DNA of 51,322 bases, from assembly GCA_945883725.1 (NCBI GenBank), contig CAMCXZ010000006.1:1-51322 (forward strand), written 5' to 3'. Below are positions 25,993-35,219 of this stretch, piece after piece. The position numbers and the translations under genes are program-made. The notes beneath the pieces were generated by a model. That model was not told where the DNA came from. It did no database searches and saw only the letters and a program-made list of their open reading frames with translations. Every line of letters begins with the position of its first letter. Position 1 is the first letter of the stretch. The DNA comes from Bifidobacterium breve. Lineage in GTDB: Bacteria; Actinomycetota; Actinomycetes; Nanopelagicales; Nanopelagicaceae.

Positions 25993-26967
25993 ATGAAAAT
26001 TGGTGTTGCAGGCTCTGTTGGCCTGGACCATCTAATGACCTTTCCGGGAAAATTTACCGATTCATTGGTCGCCGGTTCGCTTGAAAAAGTTTCGCTCTCT
26101 TTCTTAGTCGATGGTCTCGAAGTTCGCAGAGGCGGATGTGCTGCCAACATCGTTTATGGCATGGGTGTTCTTGGATTAAATCCTGTTTTAATAGCCGCGG
26201 TTGGGAAAGATTGGGCTGATTACGATGCCTGGTTAATCCGTCACGGCGTTGATACTTCACACGTTCTAATTTCAACTACGCAATTCACCGCACACTTCAT
26301 GGTTACTACTGATACTGAACTAAATCAGATTGCATCCTTCTTTCCTGGCGCCATGTCGGAAGCTCGAAATATTGAACTTGGCCCGATCATGGATAAGACC
26401 GGTCGCTTCGATATCGTCGTAATTTCACCAGATGATCCCGAGGCAATGCTGCGTCATTCGGAAGTTTGCCGTTCCCAAGGCATAGCTTTTGCCGCCGATC
26501 CTTCACAACAGATGGCTCGAATGAGTGGTGAAGAAATTCGTCAGTTAATTACTGGCGCTAAGTATCTATTTTTAAATGAATATGAGCTAGCTCTTGCGAT
26601 GCAGAAGACTGGTTGGACTGATGCCGAGATTCTTAATCTAGTTGAGTATCGTGTTGTCACACTTGGCTCAAAGGGCGCAAAAGTTGAATCCAAGAGCGGC
26701 GAGTTCGTCCAAGTCACGGTTCCGAAAGAACGAGCAAAGATTGACCCAACTGGTGTTGGTGATTCATTTAGATCAGGTTTTATTGCTGGTTTGGCTTGGG
26801 GCTTAAGTCACGAACGCTGTGCGCAACTTGGCTCGATGATCGCAACTTATGTTATTGAAACCACCGGAACTCAGGAGTATCGCTTCACGGCAGACGAGTT
26901 TGTTTCGCGTTTTGCCGAAGCTTATGGCGATGCCGCAGCTAGCGAGATTGCCGCACAACTGAAGTAA
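25993..26967 (+). CDS. adoK: PfkB-family carbohydrate/adenosine kinase
   Basis: 324-residue ribokinase-fold kinase. The N-terminal strand KIGVAGSVGLDHLM, the RRGGCAANIVYGMGVLG substrate-lid block near residue 45, and the C-terminal DPTGVGDSFRSGF (anion hole with catalytic Asp, near 253) define PfkB kinases. The gene order erpA-like, kinase, ctaC matches the mycobacterial neighbourhood where this enzyme is adenosine kinase (AdoK), so adenosine is the best guess; other nucleosides or sugars remain possible. No Shine-Dalgarno is evident before ATG 25993. The last 29 bases overlap the end of the convergent NifS-like gene. Confidence 0.8.
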   Translation: MKIGVAGSVGLDHLMTFPGKFTDSLVAGSLEKVSLSFLVDGLEVRRGGCAANIVYGMGVLGLNPVLIAAVGKDWADYDAWLIRHGVDTSHVLISTTQFTAHFMVTTDTELNQIASFFPGAMSEARNIELGPIMDKTGRFDIVVISPDDPEAMLRHSEVCRSQGIAFAADPSQQMARMSGEEIRQLITGAKYLFLNEYELALAMQKTGWTDAEILNLVEYRVVTLGSKGAKVESKSGEFVQVTVPKERAKIDPTGVGDSFRSGFIAGLAWGLSHERCAQLGSMIATYVIETTGTQEYRFTADEFVSRFAEAYGDAAASEIAAQLK

Positions 26968-28018
26968 TTCCCGTTATTAGATCGCGGACTTCGGCTTCGG
27001 TTACGCCGTGGTGCAGAGTAATCCGTAAGTTTCCCTCGCTCTTCATGCCTAATGCTGCCAGCACATGACTTGGTTGCATTTGAGCCGCAGTACAGGCAGA
27101 GCCAGAATCGAGAACAAATTTCATTTCATTTAGCTGTCTAACTAAGTCTTCGCCAACGCAGCCATCTGCAACCAGAGCAATAGTTTGTCCAACTGAATCT
27201 GAAACAAGTCCAGCAAAGGAAATTCCGAGATTGGCATCCGTGAGTGTCTCTCTGATCAGCTGATTGAGTTCTTTGATCCGCTTCTTTTCAGCTGCGTCTT
27301 CTTTAAGCCAGGCATCGAGTGCGACAGCACTAGCTAGTAGTAGAGGCAATGAAGATGATTCTGGTGTTCTGCGAATTCCTAAATTTGGCAACGGATTCTT
27401 CCAAGCAGTCGAGTTACGGATTGCCAGAATTCCAATACCGGCTGGGCCTTGCCAACTAGTTGCATCAAAGATCGCGCTATCCCATCGGCTAGGCAAGGGT
27501 AGATTTGGCACTGCAGAATAATCGAGTGCCACATAAGTCGGATTAATTGATCCGATTACTGAATCAACATCTTGGGTAATTCCGGTTTCAATATTGGTGC
27601 CTTGTAAGGCCAGAACGCTCATCTGATTAATTTGATTCAGATCACAAATTCGTCCATTGGACCCGACGTTTAATACTTGAGTGCTGCCACCAGAATTTTC
27701 ATGGGCCACCCCGACAGCAAAGACGCTCCGGCGATCAACCGATGAATGCAGCAAGGTATGTTCAGTTTTCAGTAACCCAGAAATAGCCAGGTGGTGCCCA
27801 AGTCTTGGCTCACCTATTACTTCAATCTCATTTAGATTCAGGTTTAAATTTGCGGCAATCGATTCGGTAGCTTCATTTCGCAGAATCGCAGTCCTGGCTG
27901 AATGATCGCCAATTTTCGAAGGATCTGCCCAGCCTTGGCCAAAAGCCTCATTTAATAGGGCTACCGCGGCAGGGTGGAGGGGGGATTGACTGGTGAAATT
28001 TCCTGTGACCCGAACCAC
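26939..28018 (-). CDS. NifS-like class V aminotransferase-fold protein lacking the PLP lysine
   Basis: 359 residues, fold type I class V. Recognisable cysteine-desulfurase landmarks are the Asn of QGTNIETGITQ (N142, as in NNETG), the pyridine-nitrogen Asp (D166 in VALDYSAV), and the mobile-loop cysteine in SGSACTA (C309). The loop that should read S-x-H-K followed by GPKG is instead DATSWQGPAG, putting Ser188 where the PLP-binding lysine belongs. Without it, normal transamination or desulfuration chemistry is not expected. It may therefore be a sulfur-relay or scaffold protein, or an enzyme with altered chemistry. It starts at GTG 28018 behind a leaderless -10 box, divergent from ctaC. Confidence 0.75.
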   Translation of the reverse strand: MVRVTGNFTSQSPLHPAAVALLNEAFGQGWADPSKIGDHSARTAILRNEATESIAANLNLNLNEIEVIGEPRLGHHLAISGLLKTEHTLLHSSVDRRSVFAVGVAHENSGGSTQVLNVGSNGRICDLNQINQMSVLALQGTNIETGITQDVDSVIGSINPTYVALDYSAVPNLPLPSRWDSAIFDATSWQGPAGIGILAIRNSTAWKNPLPNLGIRRTPESSSLPLLLASAVALDAWLKEDAAEKKRIKELNQLIRETLTDANLGISFAGLVSDSVGQTIALVADGCVGEDLVRQLNEMKFVLDSGSACTAAQMQPSHVLAALGMKSEGNLRITLHHGVTEAEVRDLITGITSVVRQSR

Positions 28019-28025
28019 GCATCGA

Positions 28026-28031
28026 AGGCTA
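28026..28031 (-). promoter_or_regulatory. -10 box, leaderless promoter of the NifS-like gene
   Basis: On the minus strand TAGCCT is followed by seven bases and GTG 28018. It supports the GTG start. Confidence 0.5.
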
Positions 28032-28064
28032 CTACTGACAGAAGCAGACGTCTAAGTGGACGAC

Positions 28065-28070
28065 TATCCT
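28065..28070 (+). promoter_or_regulatory. -10 box, leaderless promoter of the ctaC operon
   Basis: TATCCT, followed by six bases and ATG 28077. A GTG seven codons upstream (28056) lies before this box and is rejected as the start. Confidence 0.6.
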
Positions 28071-28076
28071 TACGCT

Positions 28077-28832
28077 ATGAGATTGAATACCACTCGTCGC
28101 GGCCTCGTAATTTTGGTGCCAGCCATCTTTGCCCTTACTGGCTGTGCGAAAGATGCGGACTCAGGGTTTAGCGGAGACGCTTCGAGCGTGAACGAAATTA
28201 CGCATTCGCTCTGGACTCTGTCATGGTTGGCGGCTGCAGTTGTTGGTGTTTTTACTGCAATCTTGATCATATGGCCAGCAATTTTTCACCGCGCGCCTAA
28301 GAATGGTCCAGAATTTCCAAAGCAGACTCAATACAACGTGCCGGTCGAAATTGCCTACACCCTGATCCCATTCATAATCGTGGCAGTCATGTTCTATTTC
28401 ACCGCAGTTAAGCAGGATGAAATTGTTAAGCCACAAGGAAATGTTAAGCATGAAATTGTTGTGACTGGTTTTCAATGGTCTTGGCAATTTACCTATTTAG
28501 ACGCGGGTAAAAATGTTACTTTCACTGGAACTCCAGCCAAGCCGCCAGTTCTTGTCGTGCCACAAGGCGAGCGAGTTCGTTACACAATCGTCTCGAATGA
28601 TGTTGTTCATGGATTCTGGATTCCTGAATTTATGATTCAGATGCAGAACTTGCCTGGCGTCACTAACTCCCTGGAAATTACGGCGAATAATTTGGGCGAC
28701 TTTCCAGGTGTCTGCAATATTTTCTGTGGACGTAATCACGCTCAAATGCGTTTCACCGTTCGAGTCGTCACTCCGGCTGAATACCAAACATATATTTCTA
28801 ATCTGAAACTTGAAATCGAGAAGGCGAGCTAA
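28077..28832 (+). CDS. ctaC: cytochrome c oxidase subunit II
   Basis: 251 residues. A lipoprotein-type signal ends in LTGC (C23), followed by two membrane segments (about 42-64 and 88-108) and the cupredoxin domain carrying the dinuclear CuA site. The ligands are in [12 protein letters not shown] (C213, C217, H221, M224) plus the upstream His of [10 protein letters not shown]. It receives electrons from QcrC in the actinobacterial bc1-aa3 supercomplex and passes them to haem a in CtaD. First gene of the ctaC-ctaD-ctaF run, two bases from ctaD. Leaderless start at 28077. Confidence 0.96.
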   Translation: MRLNTTRRGLVILVPAIFALTGCAKDADSGFSGDASSVNEITHSLWTLSWLAAAVVGVFTAILIIWPAIFHRAPKNGPEFPKQTQYNVPVEIAYTLIPFIIVAVMFYFTAVKQDEIVKPQGNVKHEIVVTGFQWSWQFTYLDAGKNVTFTGTPAKPPVLVVPQGERVRYTIVSNDVVHGFWIPEFMIQMQNLPGVTNSLEITANNLGDFPGVCNIFCGRNHAQMRFTVRVVTPAEYQTYISNLKLEIEKAS

Positions 28833-28834
28833 GC

Positions 28835-30496
28835 ATGACCACATACGCTCAACGCGAAGCAACAGGGGGATTTGAGGCAACAACAGTTGCGCCAACTTCT
28901 AAGGGCCGTCATTTCGTACGCTTTATAACCTCAACTGATCACAAGACGATCGGTTATCTCTACCTGATGACGACATTTGCCTGGTTCTTAATTGGCGGCG
29001 TTTTGGCGCTGGTTCTCCGCGCTGAACTGACCCGTCCGGGCATGCAATTCATTAGTAATGAGCAGTACAACCAAGTTTTCACAATGCACGGAACCATTAT
29101 GTTGTTGATGTTTGCAACACCGCTGTTCGTTGGCTTTGCTAATGTAATTATGCCACTGCAAATTGGTGCCGCAGATGTGGCTTTCCCTCGTTTAAATATG
29201 TTGTCTTACTGGATTTATCTATTCGGTGGCATCATGGCATTCGCTGGTTTCTTAGCACCAGGGGGTGCAGCTTCTTTTGGTTGGACGGCTTACGCACCGC
29301 TATCTAATTCACAATATTCACCGGGCATCGGTGGCGATCTTTGGATTGTTGGTCTAGCTATTGGTGGTATCGGAACAATTCTCGGTGGCGTTAACTTCAT
29401 TACAACAATCTTCACAATGCGTGCACCAGGTATGACCATGTTCCGTATGTCGATCTTTAGCTGGAACGTTTTACTCACCTCAATCCTTGTTCTACTGGCC
29501 TTCCCGCCACTAGCAGCAGCTCTGCTTGCACTTGAGTCAGATCGATTATTTGGTTCACATATTTTTGATCCGGCCAATGGTGGTGCGATGCTTTGGCAGC
29601 ATCTCTTCTGGTTCTTTGGGCACCCTGAGGTTTATATTTTGGCGCTACCTTTCTTTGGTATCGCAACCGAAATTCTGCCGGTCTTTAGTCGCAAGCCAAT
29701 CTTTGGTTATAAAGGTTTGATTGCAGCGACAATTGCAATTTCAGCGCTTTCCGTTTCAGTCTGGGCTCACCACATGTTCGCAAGCGGTCAAGTGCTCTTA
29801 CCGTTCTTCTCATTTATGACTTTCCTAATTGGTATCCCAACCGGTGTTAAATTCTTTAACTGGATCGGAACCATGTGGCGCGGGCACGTTACTTTTGAGA
29901 CTCCAATGCTCTGGGTAATGGGTTTTTTAATCACCTTCTTATTCGGTGGAATTACCGGAATCATCTTGGCTTCACCGCCACTAGATTTCGCAGTCTCGGC
30001 CTCTTACTTCGTGGTTGCGCACTTCCACTATGTGCTCTTTGGAACCGTGGTCTTTGCTATGTTCGCCGGTTTCTATTTCTGGTGGCCAAAGATGACTGGG
30101 CGCATGCTTAATGAGCGTCTAGGAAAGATCCACTTCTGGACTCTCTTCTTTGGATTCCACACAACATTCTTAATCCAGCACTGGCTAGGTATTAAGGGTT
30201 TCCCTCGTCGTTATGCTGACTATTTAGCTACCGATGGATTTACGACGATGAATATGATTTCAACAGTGGGATCAATCTTGTTGGCACTATCTATGATTCC
30301 GTTTGCAATCAATGTTTGGATAACTCGCAAGGCACCACTAGTTAACTGTGATGATCCTTGGGGCTATGGCGCTTCCCTTGAATGGGCGACATCTTGCCCA
30401 CCTCCACGCCATAACTTCTTAACGATGCCTCGAATTAGATCAGAACGCCCAGCATTTGATCTGCACCACCCACACATTAAGACCGAGGGGCACTAA
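28835..30496 (+). CDS. ctaD: cytochrome c oxidase subunit I
   Basis: 553 residues, twelve membrane segments. Haem a and a3 and the CuB site are marked by [11 protein letters not shown] (haem a His), [16 protein letters not shown] (CuB His and the His-Tyr pair), [10 protein letters not shown] (CuB histidines) and the [15 protein letters not shown] block (haem a3 and a ligands). EVY plus the following glutamate indicate an A-type proton-pumping oxidase. It catalyses reduction of O2 to water. It starts two bases after ctaC and is followed by ctaF after four bases. Confidence 0.97.
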   Translation: MTTYAQREATGGFEATTVAPTSKGRHFVRFITSTDHKTIGYLYLMTTFAWFLIGGVLALVLRAELTRPGMQFISNEQYNQVFTMHGTIMLLMFATPLFVGFANVIMPLQIGAADVAFPRLNMLSYWIYLFGGIMAFAGFLAPGGAASFGWTAYAPLSNSQYSPGIGGDLWIVGLAIGGIGTILGGVNFITTIFTMRAPGMTMFRMSIFSWNVLLTSILVLLAFPPLAAALLALESDRLFGSHIFDPANGGAMLWQHLFWFFGHPEVYILALPFFGIATEILPVFSRKPIFGYKGLIAATIAISALSVSVWAHHMFASGQVLLPFFSFMTFLIGIPTGVKFFNWIGTMWRGHVTFETPMLWVMGFLITFLFGGITGIILASPPLDFAVSASYFVVAHFHYVLFGTVVFAMFAGFYFWWPKMTGRMLNERLGKIHFWTLFFGFHTTFLIQHWLGIKGFPRRYADYLATDGFTTMNMISTVGSILLALSMIPFAINVWITRKAPLVNCDDPWGYGASLEWATSCPPPRHNFLTMPRIRSERPAFDLHHPHIKTEGH

Positions 30497-30500
30497 TTAA

Positions 30501-30908
30501 ATGAAAGCTAATTACCGCCTTTTCGTTGGTTTAGCCGTTTTCTACGCAATCATGACCTTTGTTTATTACTATGTTGGTGGCGAGCCTCTAGGTATTTCTT
30601 GTTTGCTACTTAGTTCACTGCTTGCCGCAATGGTTGGTTATTACGTTTGGTTTACTGATCGCCGCATTGGCGTAACTCTGCCGGAAGATAATCTTGAAGG
30701 CGAGATCGCCGATTCAGCAGGTGAACTAGGTTTCTACAGCCCACATTCATGGTGGCCACTACCACTTGCTGCGAGCATGTTCGTAGTTGGTCTTGGTTTG
30801 ATCATCGGCTGGTGGCTAACTCTTCTAGGTGTAGGCGCTCTTGTTATTAGCATCATCGGGTTTGTAACCGAGTACGAAAAGCCAAGTAACGACTCAGCTC
30901 ATCATTAA
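30501..30908 (+). CDS. ctaF: cytochrome c oxidase subunit IV
   Basis: 135 residues with four hydrophobic segments (about 8-24, 33-50, 88-107 and 109-126). The central YSPHSWWPLPLA motif and the conserved WFTDRR after the second segment identify actinobacterial subunit IV, which stabilises the aa3 oxidase. The gene sits four bases after ctaD. Length is normal for the family. Confidence 0.92.
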   Translation: MKANYRLFVGLAVFYAIMTFVYYYVGGEPLGISCLLLSSLLAAMVGYYVWFTDRRIGVTLPEDNLEGEIADSAGELGFYSPHSWWPLPLAASMFVVGLGLIIGWWLTLLGVGALVISIIGFVTEYEKPSNDSAHH

Positions 30909-30919
30909 TTAGCGCAGTC

Positions 30920-31807
30920 GTGCTAAAGAAACTGGCCCCTGGTCTCTTTGTACTTCTGTGGAGTACCGGTTTTATAGGTGCTAGATACGTAATCCATTAT
31001 TCGCCACCGTTCTATTTTTTAACCATACGTATGGCAATCGCATCGCTACTGCTTTTCATCGCTATCTCTTTTCTGCGCAAGAGTCAGCCAATCACTCGTT
31101 CAATCATCTGGCCTTCTACGATGATTGGCCTAACCCTCCATGGCACTTACCTAGGTGGCTGTTTCTTTGCGGTAAGCCGAGGGTTGCCCACTGGGGTAAC
31201 AGCTTTGATCGTAAGTTTGCAGCCAGTGTTAGTAAGTCTGTTTGCCGCCAGGTACTTGGGAGAACCACTTAAAGCTAGGGCAGTCTCCGGATTACTGCTT
31301 GGGTTGATTGGTCTCCTCGTTGTTGTTATACCGCGCATAAGCATGACGGGTGCTAATTCGATTTCACTGATTTCGATAATGGCGTGTGTTATTGGATTAC
31401 TGGGTGGTACCAGCGGAACTATTCTGCAAAAGAAGTACGGGGGAGCGATACCAACTCTTAGTGGAACTTCGATTCAATATGCCACTACCGCTCTCGTTTT
31501 GTTGATTCTAGCCTCGATATTTGAAGAACCCAACATCACATGGTCACTGGAATTTATTGGAGCATTAACTTGGTTAGTTCTAGCTCTTTCATTTGGTGCA
31601 ACTCTTATGTTCTTTTTTCTACTTTCTCATGGCAGTGCCGCAAGCGTTTCCTCGCTTTACTATCTGGTACCTGCCGTAACCGCGATTGAGGCTTACTTCT
31701 TCTTCGATGAGCACATCTCGCCAGTTTCATTGTTAGGCACCTTGATAACCGTGATTGGCGTTTGGCTAGTTGTCAGCAAGCAGAAAGAAACCCCCGTAGC
31801 TAATTAG
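30920..31807 (+). CDS. EamA/DMT-superfamily transporter
   Basis: 295 residues with ten membrane segments in two EamA repeats. The first starts at LAPGLFVLLWSTGFIGARYVI and the second near ISIMACVIGLLGGTSGTILQK; this RhaT/YdcZ-like arrangement is typical of drug/metabolite exporters. The substrate is unknown. It starts at GTG 30920, 12 bases after ctaF, and is the last gene of the ctaC transcript. Its final codons form one arm of the terminator at 31784-31823. An EamA gene is not part of the usual oxidase cluster, so it looks like a local insertion between ctaF and qcrB. Confidence 0.85.
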   Translation: MLKKLAPGLFVLLWSTGFIGARYVIHYSPPFYFLTIRMAIASLLLFIAISFLRKSQPITRSIIWPSTMIGLTLHGTYLGGCFFAVSRGLPTGVTALIVSLQPVLVSLFAARYLGEPLKARAVSGLLLGLIGLLVVVIPRISMTGANSISLISIMACVIGLLGGTSGTILQKKYGGAIPTLSGTSIQYATTALVLLILASIFEEPNITWSLEFIGALTWLVLALSFGATLMFFFLLSHGSAASVSSLYYLVPAVTAIEAYFFFDEHISPVSLLGTLITVIGVWLVVSKQKETPVAN

Positions 31808-31823
31808 CAACGAGGGTTTCTTT
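31784..31823. terminator. bidirectional terminator between eamA and qcrB
   Basis: Perfect ten-base arms AAAGAAACCC (31784-31793) and GGGTTTCTTT (31814-31823), with a further CGT/ACG pairing inside. A T-rich exit follows on the + strand, and the minus strand exits on GGGTTTCTTT. The left arm lies inside the eamA coding sequence. It serves the convergent ends of the ctaC and ctaE-qcr transcripts. Confidence 0.8.
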
Positions 31824-31838
31824 TAAACTACAACCTAA

Positions 31839-33425
31839 TTAATGGTGCTCGATCTCTTTAAGATCATTAGCAGTTGGCTTAGCAATACTTTCCGCATTCG
31901 CCTGGCTAATCCGCTTGCGCAGCTTGTTCTTTAAGCTGCCAGCACGGCGCACCCCACGAGCATCGACATCTGCAAGTACTAGCGCTGGGGCTTGTTCGTG
32001 AGCAGTTAACTTCCAAGCTAGTTCTGGTGAAATCGGTTCGTGGACTTCGACGAATTCGCCATGAGGCAACATCAGCAGACGACCGGTCTCGCGACCATGC
32101 AGTACTAATTCGCGATCTGCACGCTGGAGCGACAAGCAGATGCGCTTTGTGATCACAAACGCCAACGGTGGTAATACAATTATGCCGATTCGACTAAACC
32201 ACATAACTTGGTTAATACTCAAACTAAAGGTGGTAGCGATGATGTCGTTTCCACCATTGATTAGCGCAACCAACATAAATGTAAGTGACATCGCACCAAG
32301 TGCTGTGCGGTTAGGCACATTACGCGGACGATCAAGTAGATGATGTTCACGCTTATCGCCAGTTATCCAGCTTTCAATGAATGGGTATAACGCCATTCCG
32401 GTGAAGAGTATTCCAGGAATGATTAGCCCCGGAATCAAGATATTCCAAGAGATGGTGTAACCAAAAAGATAAGTTTCAAGTGGTGGTGCCATTCGCACTA
32501 AACCATCGAGCCAACCCATATACCAATCGGGCTGCGAACCTGCTGACACTTGTCCTGGGTTATAAGGCCCATAAAGCCAGATCGGGTTAATAGATGCGAC
32601 CGCACCAAGGAACGCGGTAACACCAAAGACAATAAAGAAGAAGCCGCCAGCTTTAGCCATGTAAGCAGGCATAAGTGGATACCCAACTACATTCTTCTCA
32701 GTACGACCTGGACCAGGCCACTGAGTGTGCTTCTGATACCAAACCAACATTAAGTGCACCGTAATGAGGGCAAGGAAAATACCTGGCAACAGCAAAACGT
32801 GAACCGTGAAAATACGTGGGATAAATGCTTCACCCGGAAACGCGCCACCGAAGGCGAAGAAGGCCAAGTAAGAACCAACTACTGGCAGTGCTTGAATGAT
32901 TGCTTCGGCGATACGAATACCAGTACCTGAAAGCAAATCATCAGGCAATGAGTAACCGAGGAAACCTTCGACAATTCCTAGTGTTAATAGACCAACGCCA
33001 ATGATCCAGTTGAACTCACGTGGCTTGCGGAAAGCTCCAGTGAAGTAAACGCGCATCAAGTGCACAACCATGCCAGCCATGAAAATCAGAGCAGCCCAGT
33101 GGTGAATTTGACGCATTAACATTCCACCACGAATTTCGAAAGAGATATGCAAAGTCGATGCGTAAGCCGCTGACATATGGAGGCCTTGGAGTGGTACATA
33201 ACTGCCGTCATATATGACCTCACGTTGTGAGGGATCAAACCAGAATGTTAAGAAAGTTCCGGATAGCAACAAGATGATAAATGAGTACAGCACGATTTCA
33301 CCGAGCAAGAACGACCAGTGATCAGGAAAGACTTTGGTTAAGTTCTTCTTCATCCACTTAGCAGCGCCAGTGCGCTCATCTACATAGTTAGCTACCGTTC
33401 CGGCAACTCTTTCACGTGCGGTCAT
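31839..33425 (-). CDS. qcrB: cytochrome bc1 complex cytochrome b subunit
   Basis: 528 residues. The N-terminal eight-helix core carries paired haem-ligand histidines (for example QIHHWAALIFMAGMVVHLMRVY and FTVHVLLLPGIFLALITVHLMLVW). The quinol-oxidation site segment is seen in WYMGWLDGLVR/PPLE, the actinobacterial counterpart of the PEWY loop. The C-terminal extension beyond the core, ending in IEHH, is usual in actinobacteria. Together with QcrA and QcrC it oxidises menaquinol. The start overlaps the qcrA stop by four bases. Confidence 0.96.
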   Translation of the reverse strand: MTARERVAGTVANYVDERTGAAKWMKKNLTKVFPDHWSFLLGEIVLYSFIILLLSGTFLTFWFDPSQREVIYDGSYVPLQGLHMSAAYASTLHISFEIRGGMLMRQIHHWAALIFMAGMVVHLMRVYFTGAFRKPREFNWIIGVGLLTLGIVEGFLGYSLPDDLLSGTGIRIAEAIIQALPVVGSYLAFFAFGGAFPGEAFIPRIFTVHVLLLPGIFLALITVHLMLVWYQKHTQWPGPGRTEKNVVGYPLMPAYMAKAGGFFFIVFGVTAFLGAVASINPIWLYGPYNPGQVSAGSQPDWYMGWLDGLVRMAPPLETYLFGYTISWNILIPGLIIPGILFTGMALYPFIESWITGDKREHHLLDRPRNVPNRTALGAMSLTFMLVALINGGNDIIATTFSLSINQVMWFSRIGIIVLPPLAFVITKRICLSLQRADRELVLHGRETGRLLMLPHGEFVEVHEPISPELAWKLTAHEQAPALVLADVDARGVRRAGSLKNKLRKRISQANAESIAKPTANDLKEIEHH

Positions 33426-34414
33426 GATGAACGCTCCCAGAAACTAGGTCCGACTGGTTCGGAAAATGGCTTTTGTGCAATTAGAAAACCTTCAGAGTCA
33501 ACTGTAATTGCTAACTGGGGTAGTGCGCGCGCTGAAGGTCCAAAAATTACCTTTGCTGCGCGAGGCACGTCAAAAGTGGATTGGTGACATGGGCAAAGTA
33601 AATGCTTAGTAGTTTGTTCGTAGAGGGCAACTGCGCAACCCATATGTGAACAAATCTTGCTGAATGCGATGATGCCGTCATAGGTCCAAGATAAACGCTC
33701 TGAGCTCAATTGGAACTCTTCTGGACGAAGGCGAATTAAAAGAACCGCATCCTTTGCGATATCACTTAAGTGACGTCGCTCCTCACCAAAATGTTCAGGC
33801 AAAACTTGAGCTACTGCGCCAACTTCTAAATCTTCGGGACGAATTGGGCGATCACCTGGATCTGTAACTAATCTGGTACCGGCCTTCCAACTGGTTTTTG
33901 TTAACTCATCACCAGGAAGTGGACCTAAATCGCGCAATAGAACTAACGGTGAGAGTCCAATTAGACCAAGTGATAGACCCATCGAACGCTTAATTAGTGA
34001 GCGACGACCAAGGCCGGCTGCGCCTGCACGCTCTTTAGCTGTTGTCACAAGAGCGTCACGATCTTCCTCGTCAGATCTAAGCGTGTGGCGCATCGCGATA
34101 ACTTCTAAATCGGGCATCAGCGTCTTAGCCCAGTGAATTGCAGCAGCACCAATAAAGAAAAGCGCTATCGCAAGTCCAAGACCCAAGAAGAGTTGATGAG
34201 CATTGGTGTTTCCGAGAACGGGAAAAAAGAAGAAGACATCTTCAGGGACAAAATAATAAGCAAAGATAAATAGCAAAGTCCCAAGGGCAGAGATCAGGAA
34301 GAGGATTGCTACTTGTCGCTCTGCACGCTTTTCGGCGACTGGATCAGTATCAGCCTTACGATGAACATGCGCCGGTAATCCGGGATCCTTGATCGCTTCA
34401 ATTTCATTAGACAT
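33422..34414 (-). CDS. qcrA: Rieske iron-sulfur subunit of the bc1 complex
   Basis: 330 residues. Three N-terminal hydrophobic segments (about 36-57, 73-94 and 146-163), longer than the single anchor of mitochondrial Rieske proteins and typical of actinobacteria. The [2Fe-2S] ligands are C255-x-H257 and C274-x-x-H277 in CSHMGC...CPCH, with C260 and C276 as the expected disulfide. It carries electrons from menaquinol to the QcrC haems. Four bases separate it from qcrC. Confidence 0.96.
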   Translation of the reverse strand: MSNEIEAIKDPGLPAHVHRKADTDPVAEKRAERQVAILFLISALGTLLFIFAYYFVPEDVFFFFPVLGNTNAHQLFLGLGLAIALFFIGAAAIHWAKTLMPDLEVIAMRHTLRSDEEDRDALVTTAKERAGAAGLGRRSLIKRSMGLSLGLIGLSPLVLLRDLGPLPGDELTKTSWKAGTRLVTDPGDRPIRPEDLEVGAVAQVLPEHFGEERRHLSDIAKDAVLLIRLRPEEFQLSSERLSWTYDGIIAFSKICSHMGCAVALYEQTTKHLLCPCHQSTFDVPRAAKVIFGPSARALPQLAITVDSEGFLIAQKPFSEPVGPSFWERSS

Positions 34415-34418
34415 GTCT

Positions 34419-35210
34419 CTATCTCGCCTTCGTCGCTAACCAAACTGCTACACCGATCAGCAGTCCGAGTCCTAGTGTCCATACCAATAAGCCTTCAGTC
34501 ACCGGTCCAACTCTTCCAAGAGCAGCACCACCTAGCTGTGGTTCATTCTCCGCAGCCTTAATCCACTTGATCATGGAAAGTTTTTCAGCAGGAGTAATAG
34601 TTTTATCCGCAAAAACTGGCATTGCTTGCGGACCAGTAATCATTGCTTCGTAAATATATTTAGGTTCTACACCCATCAGAGTTGGCGCATACTTTCCTTG
34701 GGTTAGAGCGCCACCTTGGCCGGCGAAGTTGTGGCACATAGCGCAGTTAGTGCGGAATAAAGTTCCGCCTTCTGCGGTGTTTCCATCGCGCTCATAATTA
34801 AGCATTGATTCGGTAGGAATCTCTGGCCCCAGAGAAGTTGAAGCAACGTATGCGGCAAGGGCGGCAGTTTGCTCTTCATTATATACGGGCTCTTTACGTG
34901 CGATTTGTTGGCTTAAATCAGCTACCGGCATGCGGCCGGTTCCCACTTGGAAATCAACTGAAGCTGCTCCAACGCCGACTAAGGAAGGTGCGATTGCTGA
35001 GCCTTCGAGGTTTAAGCCATGACACGAAGAGCAGCCCTTTAGAAATATATTTTTGCCTTCAGCTATCTGAGCTGAGCGCTGTTGGACTGAAAGCTCACTC
35101 TTCGTCGTGGCACTCGCTACCGAGAAAGTCGTACCGATTGCAAAAAGCGCGAGAGCTAAAAGTAGCGGTGAGGCGAAAGCGTTGCGACGAAGTTTAGATA
35201 ATTTTTTCAT
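34419..35210 (-). CDS. qcrC: dihaem cytochrome c subunit of the bc1 complex
   Basis: 263 residues. N-terminal signal/anchor (about 12-33), two CxxCH haem c sites (C60-SS-C63-H64 and C156-AM-C159-H160) and a C-terminal membrane anchor (about 240-258). Methionine sixth ligands are available in GRMPVADL and AMPVFADK. The tandem haem domains replace soluble cytochrome c and pass electrons directly to CtaC in the supercomplex. The start lies nine bases after the ctaE stop. Confidence 0.96.
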   Translation of the reverse strand: MKKLSKLRRNAFASPLLLALALFAIGTTFSVASATTKSELSVQQRSAQIAEGKNIFLKGCSSCHGLNLEGSAIAPSLVGVGAASVDFQVGTGRMPVADLSQQIARKEPVYNEEQTAALAAYVASTSLGPEIPTESMLNYERDGNTAEGGTLFRTNCAMCHNFAGQGGALTQGKYAPTLMGVEPKYIYEAMITGPQAMPVFADKTITPAEKLSMIKWIKAAENEPQLGGAALGRVGPVTEGLLVWTLGLGLLIGVAVWLATKAR

Positions 35211-35219
35211 ATTTCTTTT

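Noticed and set aside
28056-28076. GTG start for ctaC seven codons upstream
   Set aside because: It lies before the TATCCT -10 box, has no Shine-Dalgarno, and would add residues ahead of a normal lipoprotein signal.
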